From Casuarina equisetifolia (Eukaryota > Streptophyta > Magnoliopsida > Fagales > Casuarinaceae): a stretch of DNA of 64,000 nucleotides. Below, one piece after another: positions 1 to 12,697 of this stretch. The stretch is taken from assembly GCA_028551475.1 (NCBI GenBank), contig CM052362.1:5207354-5271353 (forward strand), written 5' to 3'. Position 1 is the stretch's first letter, and each line of letters opens with the position of its first letter. Both the position numbers and the translations under genes were made by a program. The notes below the pieces were generated by a model. That model searched no databases and was not told the origin of the DNA. It was given only the letters and a program-made list of their open reading frames with translations.

Positions 1-1
1 T

Positions 2-3000
2 AAAATTTCTGGAACCCGTCGCTATGATTTGGAACAACAGATAACGGAGGTCAAACAACAGCCAAATGAATCAGTGGCTAAGTATTTTTCCCGCCTCACT
101 GAACTTTGGGTAGAATTAGACAAGTGTTTACCAACAATAAAGTGTAAATGTGGTAATTGTACTTGTGATTTTCCTGCTATGTTGGCTGCGGAGAGGGAGT
201 CTGGGCGTGTTGTTCATTTCCTTCTGGGGCTTCAGCATGTGTATGCTACCGTGAGAAGTAACATTACTTCTCGCAGTCCTGTTCCCCCACTCGATGAAGT
301 TTTTTTTATGATTTCTGATGAAGAACATCAACAGACTATGCAAGCTGATAATCAGAAAACAGATTCGGCTACCTTTGCTTTACAGTCCCCCATGTCCTTT
401 GGAGGGGGGTTTGGGAGTAGTTAGAGGGATCATCCCTTTTCTGGTTCTGGACTAGGTGGGTCCAGACCATTTTGTGAGCACTGTTGGCACCCAGGTCACA
501 CTAAGGATAAGTGTTTTCAGCTGATTGGCTTTCCTCCCAAGAATCCTCAACCAAAGAATCCGAAGAAGAAGGGAGTAGCACACGTTTGGCCCATGCAGTC
601 AGCGCAGACCTTCGAGATCCACAGCCTTCTCCAGTGAGTAGTGTGGTGACAATGCCACCTACTAGTTCTACCAGCCCAGCACTTACACCTGAGCAGTATC
701 AGCAGGTGGTTCAGCTCCTTGGTTGTTTCGAACCCACTGAGCCTATGGCGAATTTTGCAGGTATGGTCTCAACTTTGCAAAATTCATCTTTGTTTGATTG
801 GCTTATTGATTTAGGTGCGAGTGATCATATTACATGTGACCTCTCTCGCATGGAAAACATTCGGTCGTATGCATCCAACCTCATCTGGGTTAAACTACTC
901 GATAATAGTAGTGTGGTCGTCACCCATATTGGGACAATCCGTCTTTCACCATCTGTCATACTTCATGATGTCCTTCATGTTCCTTCTTTTAAGTGTAAAC
1001 TTTTGTCAGTTGCCAAGTTTACTTTTGACAGCTCTTGTCTGGTACTCTTTTATCCACACTTCTGTTTCTTCCAGGACCGTTTGACTGGGACAATACTGGG
1101 GCTGGGCAGGGTTGAGCATCGCTTGTATCACCTTGTTTCTCCAACAGATGCCACAGCTGATGTTTATTCTTCTATTGTCAAAACTTTTGAGTGTAATGCC
1201 CCTAAGCGGGCCAATGTGTTTCAGCAGACTATGTTTAAGACTGATGTTTTGAGTACTAAACAGACATTATGACATTGTCGTTTTGGCCATTCTTCTTGTT
1301 ATATGTCATCAGATGTTTTTTGTCCCATTTGTCCTTTGGTGAAACAGACTCACGTTCCTTTTCCGTCTCCTACTTCTACCACCAATTCCATTTTTGAATT
1401 GGTACATGTTGACATATGGGGTCCACATCGGCACCCCAATCATGATGGCTCACGCTATTTCTTGACTATTGTTGATGATTTTTCATGTGGCACTTAGGTG
1501 TATCTTATGAGATACAAGAGTCAGGCATTGCATTTTTTGCAGTCCTTCTTTACCATGATTGAGACGCAGTTCCATTTTCACATTCGTCGTTTGCGATCAA
1601 ATAATGGTACTGAGTTTTTTAGTCATGAGTGCACATCCTTTCTTCAACTTCGAGGGGTGCATCATGAGAGTTCTTGCGTTCACACCCCATAGCAAAATGG
1701 TGTGGTTGAACGCAAACATCGACACATCCTTGATGTGGCGAGAGCATTGCGATTTTAGGCTAACATTCCAGACCGTTATTGGGGAGAATGTGTTCTGACT
1801 GCCACTCACCTTATCAATCGTCTTCCTACACCCATCCTGGATGGTAAAACTCCTTTTGATGTTTTATTTGGTAAACCTCCATGCATCTCACACCTCAGAG
1901 TCTTTGGATGTTTGTGTTATACTATAGTCATCCCACGTGGGGACAAGTTTGCCCCACATGCCAAGCCCTACGTGTTTATGGGATATCCTTCATTTCAGAA
2001 GGGGTACCGTGTCCTTGACCTTGCTATTTGCACTCTCTCAGTTGTTCGAGATGTTGTGTTACATGAGTCAGTTTTTCCTTTCGCTCAGTCCCAATCCTCC
2101 CCTTCTCGATCTTCACTTCTCGAAGACCAATCCTTTGTTCCATTGAGTTCTGCTTCATCTCCTGTGTCACTAGTCACTGCTCTAGACACACCTTCTTCTC
2201 CTCCATCCTCATCTGAACCCATGGTACCAGAGGCACCCCCTCCATCTAATACTCCTGTCCCGTCACCTCCACCACCACATGCATCTCCACCTCTTTCATC
2301 CTCACCTATCATTGAGCATATGGATCCATCTACTGTGGATTCACCCTCCTCGGATTCCTCCACTGTGAATCCACCTCCTGAGGTTGAGTTAACATCCACA
2401 TCCCCTGAGGTTAGACGCTCTCAGCGTGCGTCTAAGCCTCCCATTTGGACACAGGATTATCATTGTAATCATGTCTCTCACTCTCCCACACCTTGCAATA
2501 TCCCTTATTCCATCTCACATTTTGTCTCTCTTGATCAATTGTCCCCCACTCACCTAGCCTTTATCGCTTCCATCTCCGCTATACGGGAACCTCACTACTA
2601 TCATGAGGCAATCCAAGATCCTAAATGGGTGGATGTTGTGGCTCAAGAGCTTTATGCCTTAGAGGCCAGTGGAACTTGGACATTGGTTGACTTACCCCTT
2701 GGTCGTAAGCCCATTGGATGTTGATGGGTTTACAAGGTTAAGTATCGTGCAGATGGATCCATTGAGAGATATAAAGCCCACCTTATGGCCAAGGATTTTA
2801 CTCAACGTTATGGATTTGATTATGAGGAAACTTTTTCACCAGTGGCCAAGATGGTCACAGTTCGATGCATCATGGCATTGGCTTCTATGTTCCATTGGCC
2901 ATTACATCAGATGGATGTTCATAACTTTGTCTCTCGGGATTTCTGTCTCCCCCACTAGTCGCCCGAAGGTCTGTCGATTGCTTAAGTCCATATATGGGCT

Positions 3001-4120
3001 TAAGTAGGCCTCTAGACAATGGTATGCCAAGTTTACTACAGCCCTTTTTGAAACGGGTTTTAAGCAATCTTGGCACGATTATGCACTGTTCACCCTTCGG
3101 TGTGGCTCTACTATTGTTGCCATCCTCATCTATGTTGATGACATGTTCATCACCGGTAATAGTGAGGAAGCTATAGCTCAGGTAAAATCTCATCTATGTT
3201 CCCGCTTTCATATGAAGGATTTAGGTCAAGCTAAGTTTTTCCTTGAAATTGAGATAGCACGATCCAAAGCTGGAATTTGTCTTAGTCAACGCAAGTATGC
3301 GTTGGAACTCATATTTGAGGTTGGGCTTTCTAGAGCTCGCCCTTGTAAGATTCCTATGGATCAGAATTTGAAGATCACTTCTTCGGACTATGATGTCGGT
3401 GCTCTTGTTCCGATTGATGACCCTCTATTGGTGGATCCGGGCCCCTATCAACGCCTTCTTGGTCGGTTGATTTACCTCACTCATACTCGCCCAGATATCA
3501 ACTATCCTGTTTAAGTACTTAGCCAGTTTATGCATTCTCCTAAGACTTCTCACATTGAGATGGCCCTTAAAGTTGTTAAGTATCTGAAAGGTACTTCAGG
3601 TTTGGGAATCTTCCTGTCCTCTAAGAAGGACTTTCAGTTGAGTGGTTGTTGTGATTCTGATTAGGCCGTATGTCCTATGTCTCGGCATTCCCTTACTGGA
3701 TTCTGTGTCAAGTTGGGAGGCTCCCTGATTTCTTGGAAAACCAAGAAACAAGCAACTGTTTTCAGATCTTCCACTGAAGCCGAATATCGTGCCATGGCAA
3801 TTGCCGTTTGTGAGATTGTTTGGCTCCATGGTCTCCTTGGCGACTTATGGGTCATTGTATCTAGGCCCATCCCTTTATATTGTGACAATGGAGCCGCTGT
3901 TCACATTGTGAACAATCCCATCTTTCATGAACGGACCAAACACATTGAGATCGATTGTCATTTCATTCAAGAGAAGCAACAGCGGGGACTGATCTAGACA
4001 CGTAGCATTCAGACTCATGAACAACCTACAGATTTGTTAACCAAAGCTTTATCTAGTTGACAGCACAATTATCTTCTTGGCAAGCTTGGTGTATTTGACT
4101 TGTACAAATCACCAGCTTGA
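2..4120 (+). pseudogene. Broken gag-pol polyprotein of copia A
   Basis: Visible parts: GAG (from 2), a CCHC knuckle (473-514, C-x2-C-x4-H-x4-C), a protease site (808-828), an integrase Cys pair (1321-1332), an integrase core (about 1380-1920), a Ser/Pro-rich linker (about 2090-2420), reverse transcriptase with YVDD at 3131-3142, and RNase H (about 3640-4000). The polyprotein should make capsid, protease, integrase and reverse transcriptase. It cannot: there are stops at 422, 1270, 1495, 1690, 1756, 2722, 3512 and 3662, a frameshift near 580, and a scrambled stretch at about 2920-3000. The protease motif reads DLGASDH where DSG or DTG is expected. The second catalytic Asp of integrase is Asn (1600-1602). 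Many stops fit C-to-T or G-to-A change at Gln, Arg or Trp codons. Confidence 0.93.
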
Positions 4121-4127
4121 GGGGGGT

Positions 4128-4378
4128 TGTTAAGATATGCTTTTATTGTTTATTAGTTTATTATTGTTTTTATTCTTTTGGGCCAATCCTGGTTTGTAAT
4201 TATTAGGCCATTCATTATTTGTTTGTTTATTGGGCTTCGCCCATTCGGGTTTAACCGACCCGTGTTCAGTTGATATGTAGGTTGTAATTACCTCATTTTC
4301 GGGTTAAGCAAGTAAAGGGTTTTTCTCCCAGATTCTCCGTGTCTCTATTCTAGATCCTCAGATGATGTTGTTTTCTCA
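4128..4378 (+). repeat. 3' LTR of copia A
   Basis: It begins TGTTAAGATATG directly after the purine-rich tract and ends TTCTCA, about 251 bp. Homology with the duplicated spacer at 44714 resumes a few bases later, which limits the right end to 4378-4383. The exact end is inferred because the 5' LTR is outside the window. Confidence 0.75.
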
Positions 4379-7300
4379 ATCTTAGAATAAGACACCATAA
4401 TGAGAACAAAAAAGGAAGGATTTCATAAAATTAGTATGGAAGTTGCACATTTTGTGTCAGAGGGAAACAAACCAACAGAGTGCAAGCCTCTCAAACTCTA
4501 AGACTAAGATGAAGAAGGAAAGATGAAACAAAAGAGAATAAGGAAAAACAATAGAATAAACTACTTGTGTTGCTTTTCAAAGCTCCTATTCTTCTATTGA
4601 TCAGTTAATCCTTAAACTCTCACTTAACAATCAAACACAACAATATGAATCCTAAAACCTAATGGGTTTTGTACAATCAGCATCACACAAGAAGAAGATC
4701 GGATCATCCCTTGGAAACCCGCCTAGACTAAAACCTAAACCCTTGTTATGTTTACCATGTGGAATTAGGGATTTTAAGTCTAAAATATACTTAGTTAAAT
4801 CTAATTTCTAGTTTATGTTATAGGGAAATAAGGCCACCTGCTTCACGCATGTCTCTCGAGCATTACATAGTCTTGGGGAAGGGCTAAAAGTCCCAAAAAT
4901 GGGACTGACTCACGTAGGACCCGTTTCTTAAAGGAGACAAGCAGGTGTTCCTTACCAAGGAGCTCGCAAAGTTGGCACAGCTCCTTACCGAGGCACTGCC
5001 CGTGACCTCTTGCGCGCACTAACATGCAGTACCAGGGTGCACAAGGCCTATGAGGAGACCTTCAAGGCTCCTGGTCATAGAGGTAAGGTTCCTATAAGAA
5101 GAAGGTGGAAGTCATGTAAAGGATAGACAAGATTAATAGAAAACAACTCCTTTGCATGTTATACTGTCTCATGGAAGAGGACAAGCAATGGATCCGTTTA
5201 ATGCAAACTCCCCAACAAATCCAAAATCAGCCAAAGTGCATTCGATCTAATCTCAACCGTATCAGACCATAAAGGATAGACCGTATCAAATCGTTAGGTC
5301 CTGCGGAAAGGGCACACCGAAAGACACAGTGAAGTGTTTGAAGTGTTGCTTGGAACAAATGAAAGAGGCTATCACACGGCAGAACGTTTTCAGACGGAGG
5401 AGATGAAGGGGGCGGTCCTTTGGACCCCTAAACCCATCAATGAGTCCTTCAGTAAGCCTAGAAATATAAAATCACCTGTAAGGTGCAAATGGTACACTCA
5501 AATCAAAATATCACCTTTTGACTGATTTTTAGAAAATCCATTATTTAGGTATTTTTATGTATCTTCATTATGTTTTCTACAGTTACAAGTACATATACTC
5601 AACATCAAGTTTTAATAAGTTTTTTTATTATTGTAAATGTCTAGATTTGTAAGGGTTACTAGAGTTTGTTTTATTAGTGCACATAATGTGAACTTTTATG
5701 TTTTCGAGTATTTAATGCATGCAATATCTCAAGTGAATCTAAGAACAATAAGAGGCCCAACTAACGGGGTTACAATATTGGTTTAGAACATTGGACTGGA
5801 AAAATCAACTGTTTGAGTTGCTCATGTTGGAGGCTCTGTTTTCTCTTAAAGCAATTAGATTCTATAACTTTAGTGTTGAGAGAGTTAAATCATTCCAATC
5901 ATAATTATTTCATTTAGAAAAAAGGGCCATCCGTTGCTTACAACCTTGATGGAAAGAAGCATAATAATCAGATGTTAATTAGATTACGCAGAAACTAAGA
6001 TTGTGCCATGGTCACAGCCAGTTAGAGCACCAAAATCCACCCCCCTCTTTCTCTTCGAACTCTCCTCACTCTCGTGAATGTCCTTCCCAAATCCTAGCGC
6101 GACGTGGATGATCTGCCGAATCCATTGCAGACTTCACCACGATCGATTAGGTGAAACGGTCCTGCAATGTTTGTTTTTTCATACAGGTGGCCTGGTTACA
6201 GTACTCAGATTGTGCCACCCGTGCAATTCGTACTGCTCTACACTCTATAAAGAGAGAGGCTCCACTTGCTAAAATTTGCGTTGAAGTAGAAAATATAGGA
6301 AATGCTCTTTGAAATAGTCCAAGAATGTTAAGTGGTTTCTTGAGGCATCTTCCCTCTGTGAACCCAGCTGCTGCAGAAGCGGAATGGAAGCAAGCATACC
6401 TGAGTACCTGCTACTCCTGGCGTAGTTGTTCTCAAATTCTTTGATGGCTTGTTTCCATTCGGGCTTCAGTAGCAGCTGGACTTACAGTGAGGATATGCTT
6501 GAAGAAACTATTTAACAGAATAATTACAAGCATGCGATGTCACTGCTTTTCCTCAATGTCTTTTTTTTTTCCATGTTTCATTTCTGCTTTAGACTGAAAA
6601 CAAAGTGTCAGGAAGCGTTGTTGTATCTTATGAAGCTATTTCATCCCACTGATTTTCAAATTGACCGCTCTGAATTTAATATTTGTACTTAAGTAATAGT
6701 CATGCCTAATTTCGACTGGTAGTTCTGGTTTTTGCTGCTGCTTTGGACATGTTCTGAAGCGCGAATTCATATTGGTGCAGGATACTGGGTAGCTCCGTTA
6801 AGTTTGATCAGAAGCTTACAGATTGGTTTTCGAAACATGAAGTCCTTTTGCTGCGATGCTTTCAGTTCATATCAAGTGCCAATTAGCATGATTCAAAAAG
6901 AGAGAAAAATCGCCCGGCTATCATAGGTACAATGGGTATTCAGATAGTTGTCATTTTGGATCACAGTTATTTGGTTATGCTTTTTGTGTTTTATCTCCCC
7001 CAGATAAAAATGTTACTCCATTGTGAGGGGAAAACTTTCGCTTGGTAATGTAGTCCAAGAATTTTCAAATTTCCTGGAATCCTGGTGCATCACTTAGCCA
7101 ATGGTTTGCCGTAAAGATTTAGTTTACGTTAAATTGAGTGCTGGAACATTGGAAGTGTAATCAGTCATTTACCCCATTACACTAGTTTTTTCCTCTGTTC
7201 ATCAAGTTTCCGGGTCCTGCTTGGATGAGGAAAGAATTCAATTGGGTTGTGGCCCTAGAGAGTTCTCATATGCAAACATGATCAATGCTCTCCCCGATAC

Positions 7301-8556
7301 ATCTTCCCCAAAGAAAACAGAACAAAATAAATGAAAAGGAAAATGAAAGGAACAGACTTAATCGCCATTGTCCCCTGAAAATAGGATCAACTTTATGCAA
7401 CTTCTTTTCCGGGAATAGGTATTCGTAATCAACAATATTGGTGATGCCTGCAAAACCAGTAAATGGATGAGGTTGGTATACAATACATAATTATAAATTC
7501 TAGCAAAACTACACTAAGATTAGCCAGGTATAGATTGATTTAAAATATGATTCAAGATCAACATAAATGGGTCTATGCTAGTTAATCTGATCGTAACATA
7601 GGTTATGTAATTCAAAGGGATCAAGTTGGAAATGACACCCCAAATTGTTAAACTCTAATGAATTAGTGGAACATTTAATTATTAAGTATTTATCGACTTA
7701 AGTAGTGATCATTTATTATTACATCACAAATTAAGATGCTTTTTTTTTTTCCTTTTTCGGGGCTTAACAGTTTTAGCCATAAGAGTGCTTATTCAACAAT
7801 GATAAATCGAACTATTCAAGCCATTCACTGTCTGAAAACATGGGTGGCTTTGAAGCCACGCTTCTCTTTTGCTATATTTCTTTCTTAAAGTTTAGATATG
7901 TTTCGTGTAAACTGTATAATCGTTGCAGTCATTCTTACATGGTTGCCCATGGACTCATTATAGTTGATGCATAACTTTCACTTTTGATGCTACGTTAGAG
8001 TTAAAGCTGAGGGAATTAAAATAATGCTTTATGTTGTCTCATGCAAACCCATACACTAGTTTTTTTTTTTTGTTAGGTAAATGGAGTTGTACGGTCGGTG
8101 GGCATTGAACCGATGAACTTTTGGCATCAGGTAACATATAGACCGCCAATTGAGCCACATGCTTGGATAAAACCCCCATACTAGTAGCTAAGATATTACC
8201 AGAAATGTAAAATTACCTTTAAAGTGCAAATGATACACTCAATCAAAATATCATCATTCCATTTGATTGAGTCTTACGAAATTCATTACTTAGGTATACT
8301 TATGCATCTTCATTCTATTTACTATAAAAATCAAGTACATATATTCATCAAGTTTTGATATATTCTCTGAATGTTAAGAATGTCTAGATTAATAAGAGTT
8401 ACTAGAGTTTTTTTTATTAGTGCACATAATTTGAACTTTCTTTTTGTGGATTTTTTAATGCATGCAATATCTCAACTTAATCTAAGAACCATAATATGTT
8501 CAACTAACAAAGTTCTAACATTGATTTAGAACATTGGACTTGAAAAAACAACTATG
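4379..8556. other. Spacer X, copy 1 (no recognisable gene)
   Basis: This segment is duplicated at 44714-50395 and appears about 97% identical by eye in its later part. Short open frames at 6078-6272 and 6732-6926 recur in both copies, but they are broken differently, lack known domains and look like chance frames. The copy at 44.7 kb carries an extra stretch at about 47065-47160. A decayed third copy of part of X lies at 59031-59935. A SINE is embedded at 8061-8170. Confidence 0.7.
8061..8170 (-). mobile_element. tRNA-derived SINE, copy in spacer X1
   Basis: Read on the minus strand it carries a pol III A box (TGGCTCAATTGG, 8146-8157) and B box (GGTTCAATGCC, 8101-8111) at tRNA-like spacing. 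An A-rich tail follows (the T run near 8061-8071 on the plus strand). Flanks of the type CCCATACACTAGT / CCCCATACTAGT look like a target duplication. The allelic copy at 49.9 kb has the same insertion, so it predates the X duplication. Confidence 0.75.
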
Positions 8557-8561
8557 TGAGA

Positions 8562-9835
8562 TGATAACTCTATTTTTATAGAGTTATTTTACCTATTTTA
8601 GGCAATAAATAACTTTAATAATTGTGAAAAAACATTTGAACTCCTCTTTATTTACTTAAATTTATCTTGTTTATGTAGCACAAGAAGGTAAGGAGAAAAG
8701 AGATGAACATGGAGAGCCTGATGCTTATTGTGTGGCAAAATCGTAATATCAGGATCAAGAGAGTCAAGATGGGCTTGGGCTTTGAATGATTGTTATTAGA
8801 TTTTATTGTTATTGGGTTTTCTAAATAATTAGAAAACCTAATTATATTAGGAGTTCAAAGCCTAATTAAATTAGGAGTTCAAAATCTAATTAAATTAAGC
8901 TTTCAAAACCCAATTGTTTTAGATCTCTAAAACCCAATTCTACTAGGATAAGAGTAGGTTTAAACCTAAACCCTATTTAAGAGAAGAGAAGAGGCAAAAG
9001 AAAGAAGGAGGAGGAAATTGAGCACAACTCAAGAAAGAGGCCAAGAATTCAAGGTTTTCTTGAAGAGAAGACAGAAAGGGTGACAGACTTCTTGTTCTTG
9101 GATTCAAGATGCCTTCTTCATTTCTTATTACCATTCTTCCTCATTATTTCTTTATGTTTTAGTTTATCTTTGTTAGAGCTACGATGTAACCTAATTATGA
9201 TGGTATGAATCTTATGATTATTATGTTTTGCAAGATATTTTATTTATGTGAAGTTACATATTACGGAGTTTAATGCTTTTAGGTGATTAGCTACCACTTA
9301 GATGACTTGATTTGCATGTTAGAGACCGACAGGAAATAGCATGCAGTTGCTTCTTGTAATATGCAACCATAGATTAAATATGGATAGGCATATACCATAC
9401 TATTTGTGTGGCTTTCGGTGTAAACTGGGAATGTTCATAGATCCTAATGCATTTGGTTTGTTTCAATTCACATATAGAGATATAGTGAATTAATGAACTA
9501 AGTAGGTTTGCTATACCTAGACATAGGATAGTAAATAAATTAGGAAGTTCCGCCATCACATAGATATTGTCTTTCTTGCAAGCATAAATAATCAATATTA
9601 ATACCTAGTAATTATGGTGAAATCGGATGCTCTAACATATTTCTTTTATTAAGTTTTCTTAGACTTAGTTAGTTAATCTATCATCCATCAATTTGGCTTG
9701 CTAGATAAATTCTAGGAGTTATTCACCGTTAGTAATTAGTTGGCATAGTAATCACCAATCTCTGTGGGACGATATCTTTGTTATCATTATATTACTTGTT
9801 CGACATGTTCACTTGCATTTAGATTTCACCGAACA
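8562..9835 (+). mobile_element. Solo LTR, hairpin-ended family, copy 1
   Basis: It begins TGATAACTCTAT and ends CACCGAACA. The 5-bp duplication TGAGA flanks it at 8557-8561 and 9836-9840. The duplicated spacer at about 50405 has the site without the element. It is 1274 bp, has no coding capacity and no internal domain, which fits a solo LTR. The 3' part (GGGACGATA, then ACTTGCAT...CACCGAACA) resembles LTR ends of the Tat branch of Ty3/gypsy; that assignment is from memory and tentative. Confidence 0.88.
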
Positions 9836-9840
9836 TGAGA

Positions 9841-10324
9841 ACATTTTTCTAACATTGTTCTAACATTGTTTAAAGCTTTTTCCATTCACCTTTTACACCA
9901 CCATCATTTGAGTTCTTTTGTCCTGCTATTAGTTTACTAGAAAAGGATAAGGAAAGGGGAAGAGGGTTGGTATTTAAACAGTACATGTACTAGGCTTCAA
10001 CATCATCATAAACAAGAATTATACAAAATTCAGTTGTAATTCTATTGTTCTCTACCCTAGTCTACCTAATTGTAGGTAAAAATTCGAGACATTGATAATC
10101 ATTTTCAACCAAAATCGATCCAAATATTAATTATTTGGCGCCAAAAAGCGTCTGATGGCAAAAATTTTATTGCAAACACTTGGACACGAGCTTAAAACTA
10201 CGAAGAGGTCCCCGTTAGTCATCCAACAACTTCAATTGGAGCTTCATTAACCATTCATAGCCAGCAAATAGTAGTTGGCAGTGTTTATTTCTTTAACAAC
10301 AAATGCATGCCTTGGGCTGTCTAA
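9841..10324 (-). other. 3' flank and former 3' UTR of WAK copy 1
   Basis: The stretch aligns with the 3' flanks of copy 2 (28211-28694) and copy 3 (50396-50879), including the ordered block downstream of the stop codon. No other gene is seen. Homology to copy 2 begins near the TTTACACCACC motif. Confidence 0.65.
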
Positions 10325-11528
10325 TTATCTGCCATCATCCAATGGTTCCGGCACAAGGTTTCTTATGCTATCATACCCAACATTTTCAATGTTCAAAGAG
10401 CAGCTAGTACCAGCATCAATGCTAAAACATTGTCTAGGTTTAGTAAGCAAGTACTCAGTTTCCTCAAAAGAGAGATTATCCTTTTTCCATAGCTGTGTTT
10501 TTATAATTCTTAAACCCTCTAACTCTATTGCCACTTCCTTCACAGATGGCCTATCCTTCCCACTTACACCTAAGCATGCTTTTGACAAGATTAGCAATTC
10601 CTCAATATTATCCTCCTATATGATATGAGTGTCAAGAATTGGAAGTAACCGACCCTTTTTCAATGCTAAAGCAAAATACAAAGCAAGATTTGTATCATCT
10701 CCTATCTTATAAAAAAATATACCTTTATACCAGTTAATAATTCAACCAAAACAACACCAAAACTATAAACATCACTTTTCTTTGTTAGTAGGCTAGTTTA
10801 GAAAGACTCAGGATCTAAGTACCCATGAGTTCTTTGAACCAAAGTGGTTGCTTGTCTTTCACCAATAGAAATAAGCCTTAAAGCTCCAAAGTCAGCCACT
10901 TTTGTTGTGAGATTATCATCTAAGAATATATTTTTAGATTTTACATCCCTATGAATAATTGGCATAGAAGCTTCATAATGTAAATACGCAAGTGCTCCTG
11001 TAGCTTCTATTGCTATCTTTAAACATTTTTCCCATGAAAGAAAGATTGAGCATCTATTCTCATGAACGTGGTAGAAAAAGGTCCCATTTGTGATGAATTC
11101 ATAAGCTAACAAGGGCACTTCAGTTTCTAGACAACAACCTAATAGCTTAACCATATTTTAATGATTGATTTGGGTCAATAAAATCACCTTATATATGAAT
11201 TGCTTAAATTGACTATGGTCAAAGGTTTTGGACTTCTTAATGGCAACCACTTTGTTACCTTTTAAAGTTCCTTTATAAACAATTACGTTGCCTCCTTTAC
11301 CAAGAATTCTACTCTCATCATAGTTGTTAGTGGCCATTTTAAGCTATTCTACAATAAATGTTTTTGTTGCTTTTTTGGATCCTTTATAATTTGATAGTTG
11401 CTCTTGTAATATTAAGCCACCATTTTGTTGAAATAATTTTCTCCTAAGCTTGATGAGCTGTCTTCTTTCTAGCCCCCAATAGATCTAAAAACTTCCGGTG
11501 AGCAATACTAAGAGTTCTATGAAAATGC
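10325..11528 (-). pseudogene. WAK-like kinase exon, copy 1 (dead)
   Basis: This matches exon 3 of the intact gene at 28695-29908: membrane segment, ATP loop, VAIKK lysine, HRDVKSKN catalytic loop, DFG and GYLDPE. It cannot encode a kinase. A stop lies in the membrane segment (11485-11487), another replaces Arg after NH (11158-11160), another follows ESF (10798-10800), and a 1-bp loss shifts the frame near 10710. The first two stops and the frameshift are also in copy 3. The two upstream exons are gone, replaced by copia B through a deletion ending at 18252/18253. No receptor could be made from this locus. Confidence 0.93.
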
Positions 11529-12692
11529 CTACATATGTTCAAATAAAAACTTGGATCAAAATTAACACCATTGTTTTGTTAGTTAGGATATTTGAAAAAT
11601 TCTATTACAAAGATATCATGTAAGGTTAACTCAATTAGGATTCAAATTGCAACATAAGTCATGTGTATGGAAAGATAGATGTACAATTGGTGACTCTTAA
11701 ATATGGTTCATGTCAAAGTTGAAAATAATTAAAAACGTATATAGTTACAACCCCTCTAGGAAAATTATGGATTTTTTGACAATCTTTCAAAAAACATCTA
11801 AAGTTTAAATCATTTTTCAATTACTAATTGTTCATACTATCTTAAAGTTGGTAGAAACAATAAAATGTTAATCATACTTTAAAAAATTGAAAAATAAAAA
11901 AAGGTCACAAAAACAAAAGGTGGTGGATAAGGCATGTTCGAATGTAGGACACCTATATGATTAATTTGGATAAAATCACATATTAGAACGAAAGCAAAAA
12001 AAGGAAAAAAAAAAATTAAGCAATTAAAGAGTCAATCATCTACTACTTCAACTATATGATGCACCATACAAAATTCAAAGAGAGTTTAATTAAGTGTAGC
12101 TCAAGATTGATCAATTGACAAAGTCTCAAGAAGACTAATTATTAGGGTAATTAATCACTATTTTAAATAATGAGCCATATAACTTGGTGGCAAGGATTTT
12201 TCTTAATATAAATTTTGAAAGTTTTCTTTGAGATAGTCTTTGTAATATGGTGTACGAGATTCATTTTTTTAATTATGGATTTTAGTTTTTCTTGATCAAA
12301 TACAAATTTAACATGTTTAACTCCTAATCCTCATTTTTACACTCAATTGGTATTAAAGTTTCACTTGAAGAGAAGTTATGTTCACTTGGATCAATTACCA
12401 TAAGAATCTAAAGTTTCTAAATGGTTTGAATGGACAAATTATGCTTATATTCTTTCAAAAATACTCAGTCTAATTTTAGAGGGTTTTAGTAATTGATAGT
12501 TTACCTCTTCTCATAGTAATTGAATGTTTTCTTAGCCTTACATTTTTTTATTTCTTTTTTGTTATATTTTTAGTGACATTTTAATAATCTTTCAAGCATG
12601 TAGTTGATACCTCAAATAGATAATATTAGAAAAGGGAGTCAATGTAATAAAAGGATTAACAAAAAAAAATATTTAAGGCCTAGGACACGTTG
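11529..12692 (-). other. Relic of intron 2 of WAK copy 1
   Basis: The sequence aligns along its length with intron 2 of the intact gene (29909-31167) and of copy 3 (52094-53261). It holds no open frame of note. The alignment ends at the 5-bp duplication AAGGG (12693-12697), where a solo LTR begins. Confidence 0.75.
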
Positions 12693-12697
12693 AAGGG

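Larger units (their letters stand above)
1..4378 (+). mobile_element. Ty1/copia retrotransposon A, 5' part outside the window
   Basis: The domain order is GAG, CCHC knuckle, protease, integrase, reverse transcriptase, RNase H, polypurine tract (about 4119-4127) and 3' LTR. Integrase ahead of reverse transcriptase marks Ty1/copia. The window opens inside GAG, so the 5' LTR and primer site are not seen. The right edge is supported because the sequence after about 4378 aligns with an uninterrupted copy near 44714. No target duplication can be tested. The element is clearly dead. Confidence 0.93.

Noticed and set aside
6078..6272. Short frame in spacer X, kept in part at 47838-48059
   Set aside because: Conservation follows from the recent block duplication. 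The two copies differ in stop position and no domain is seen.
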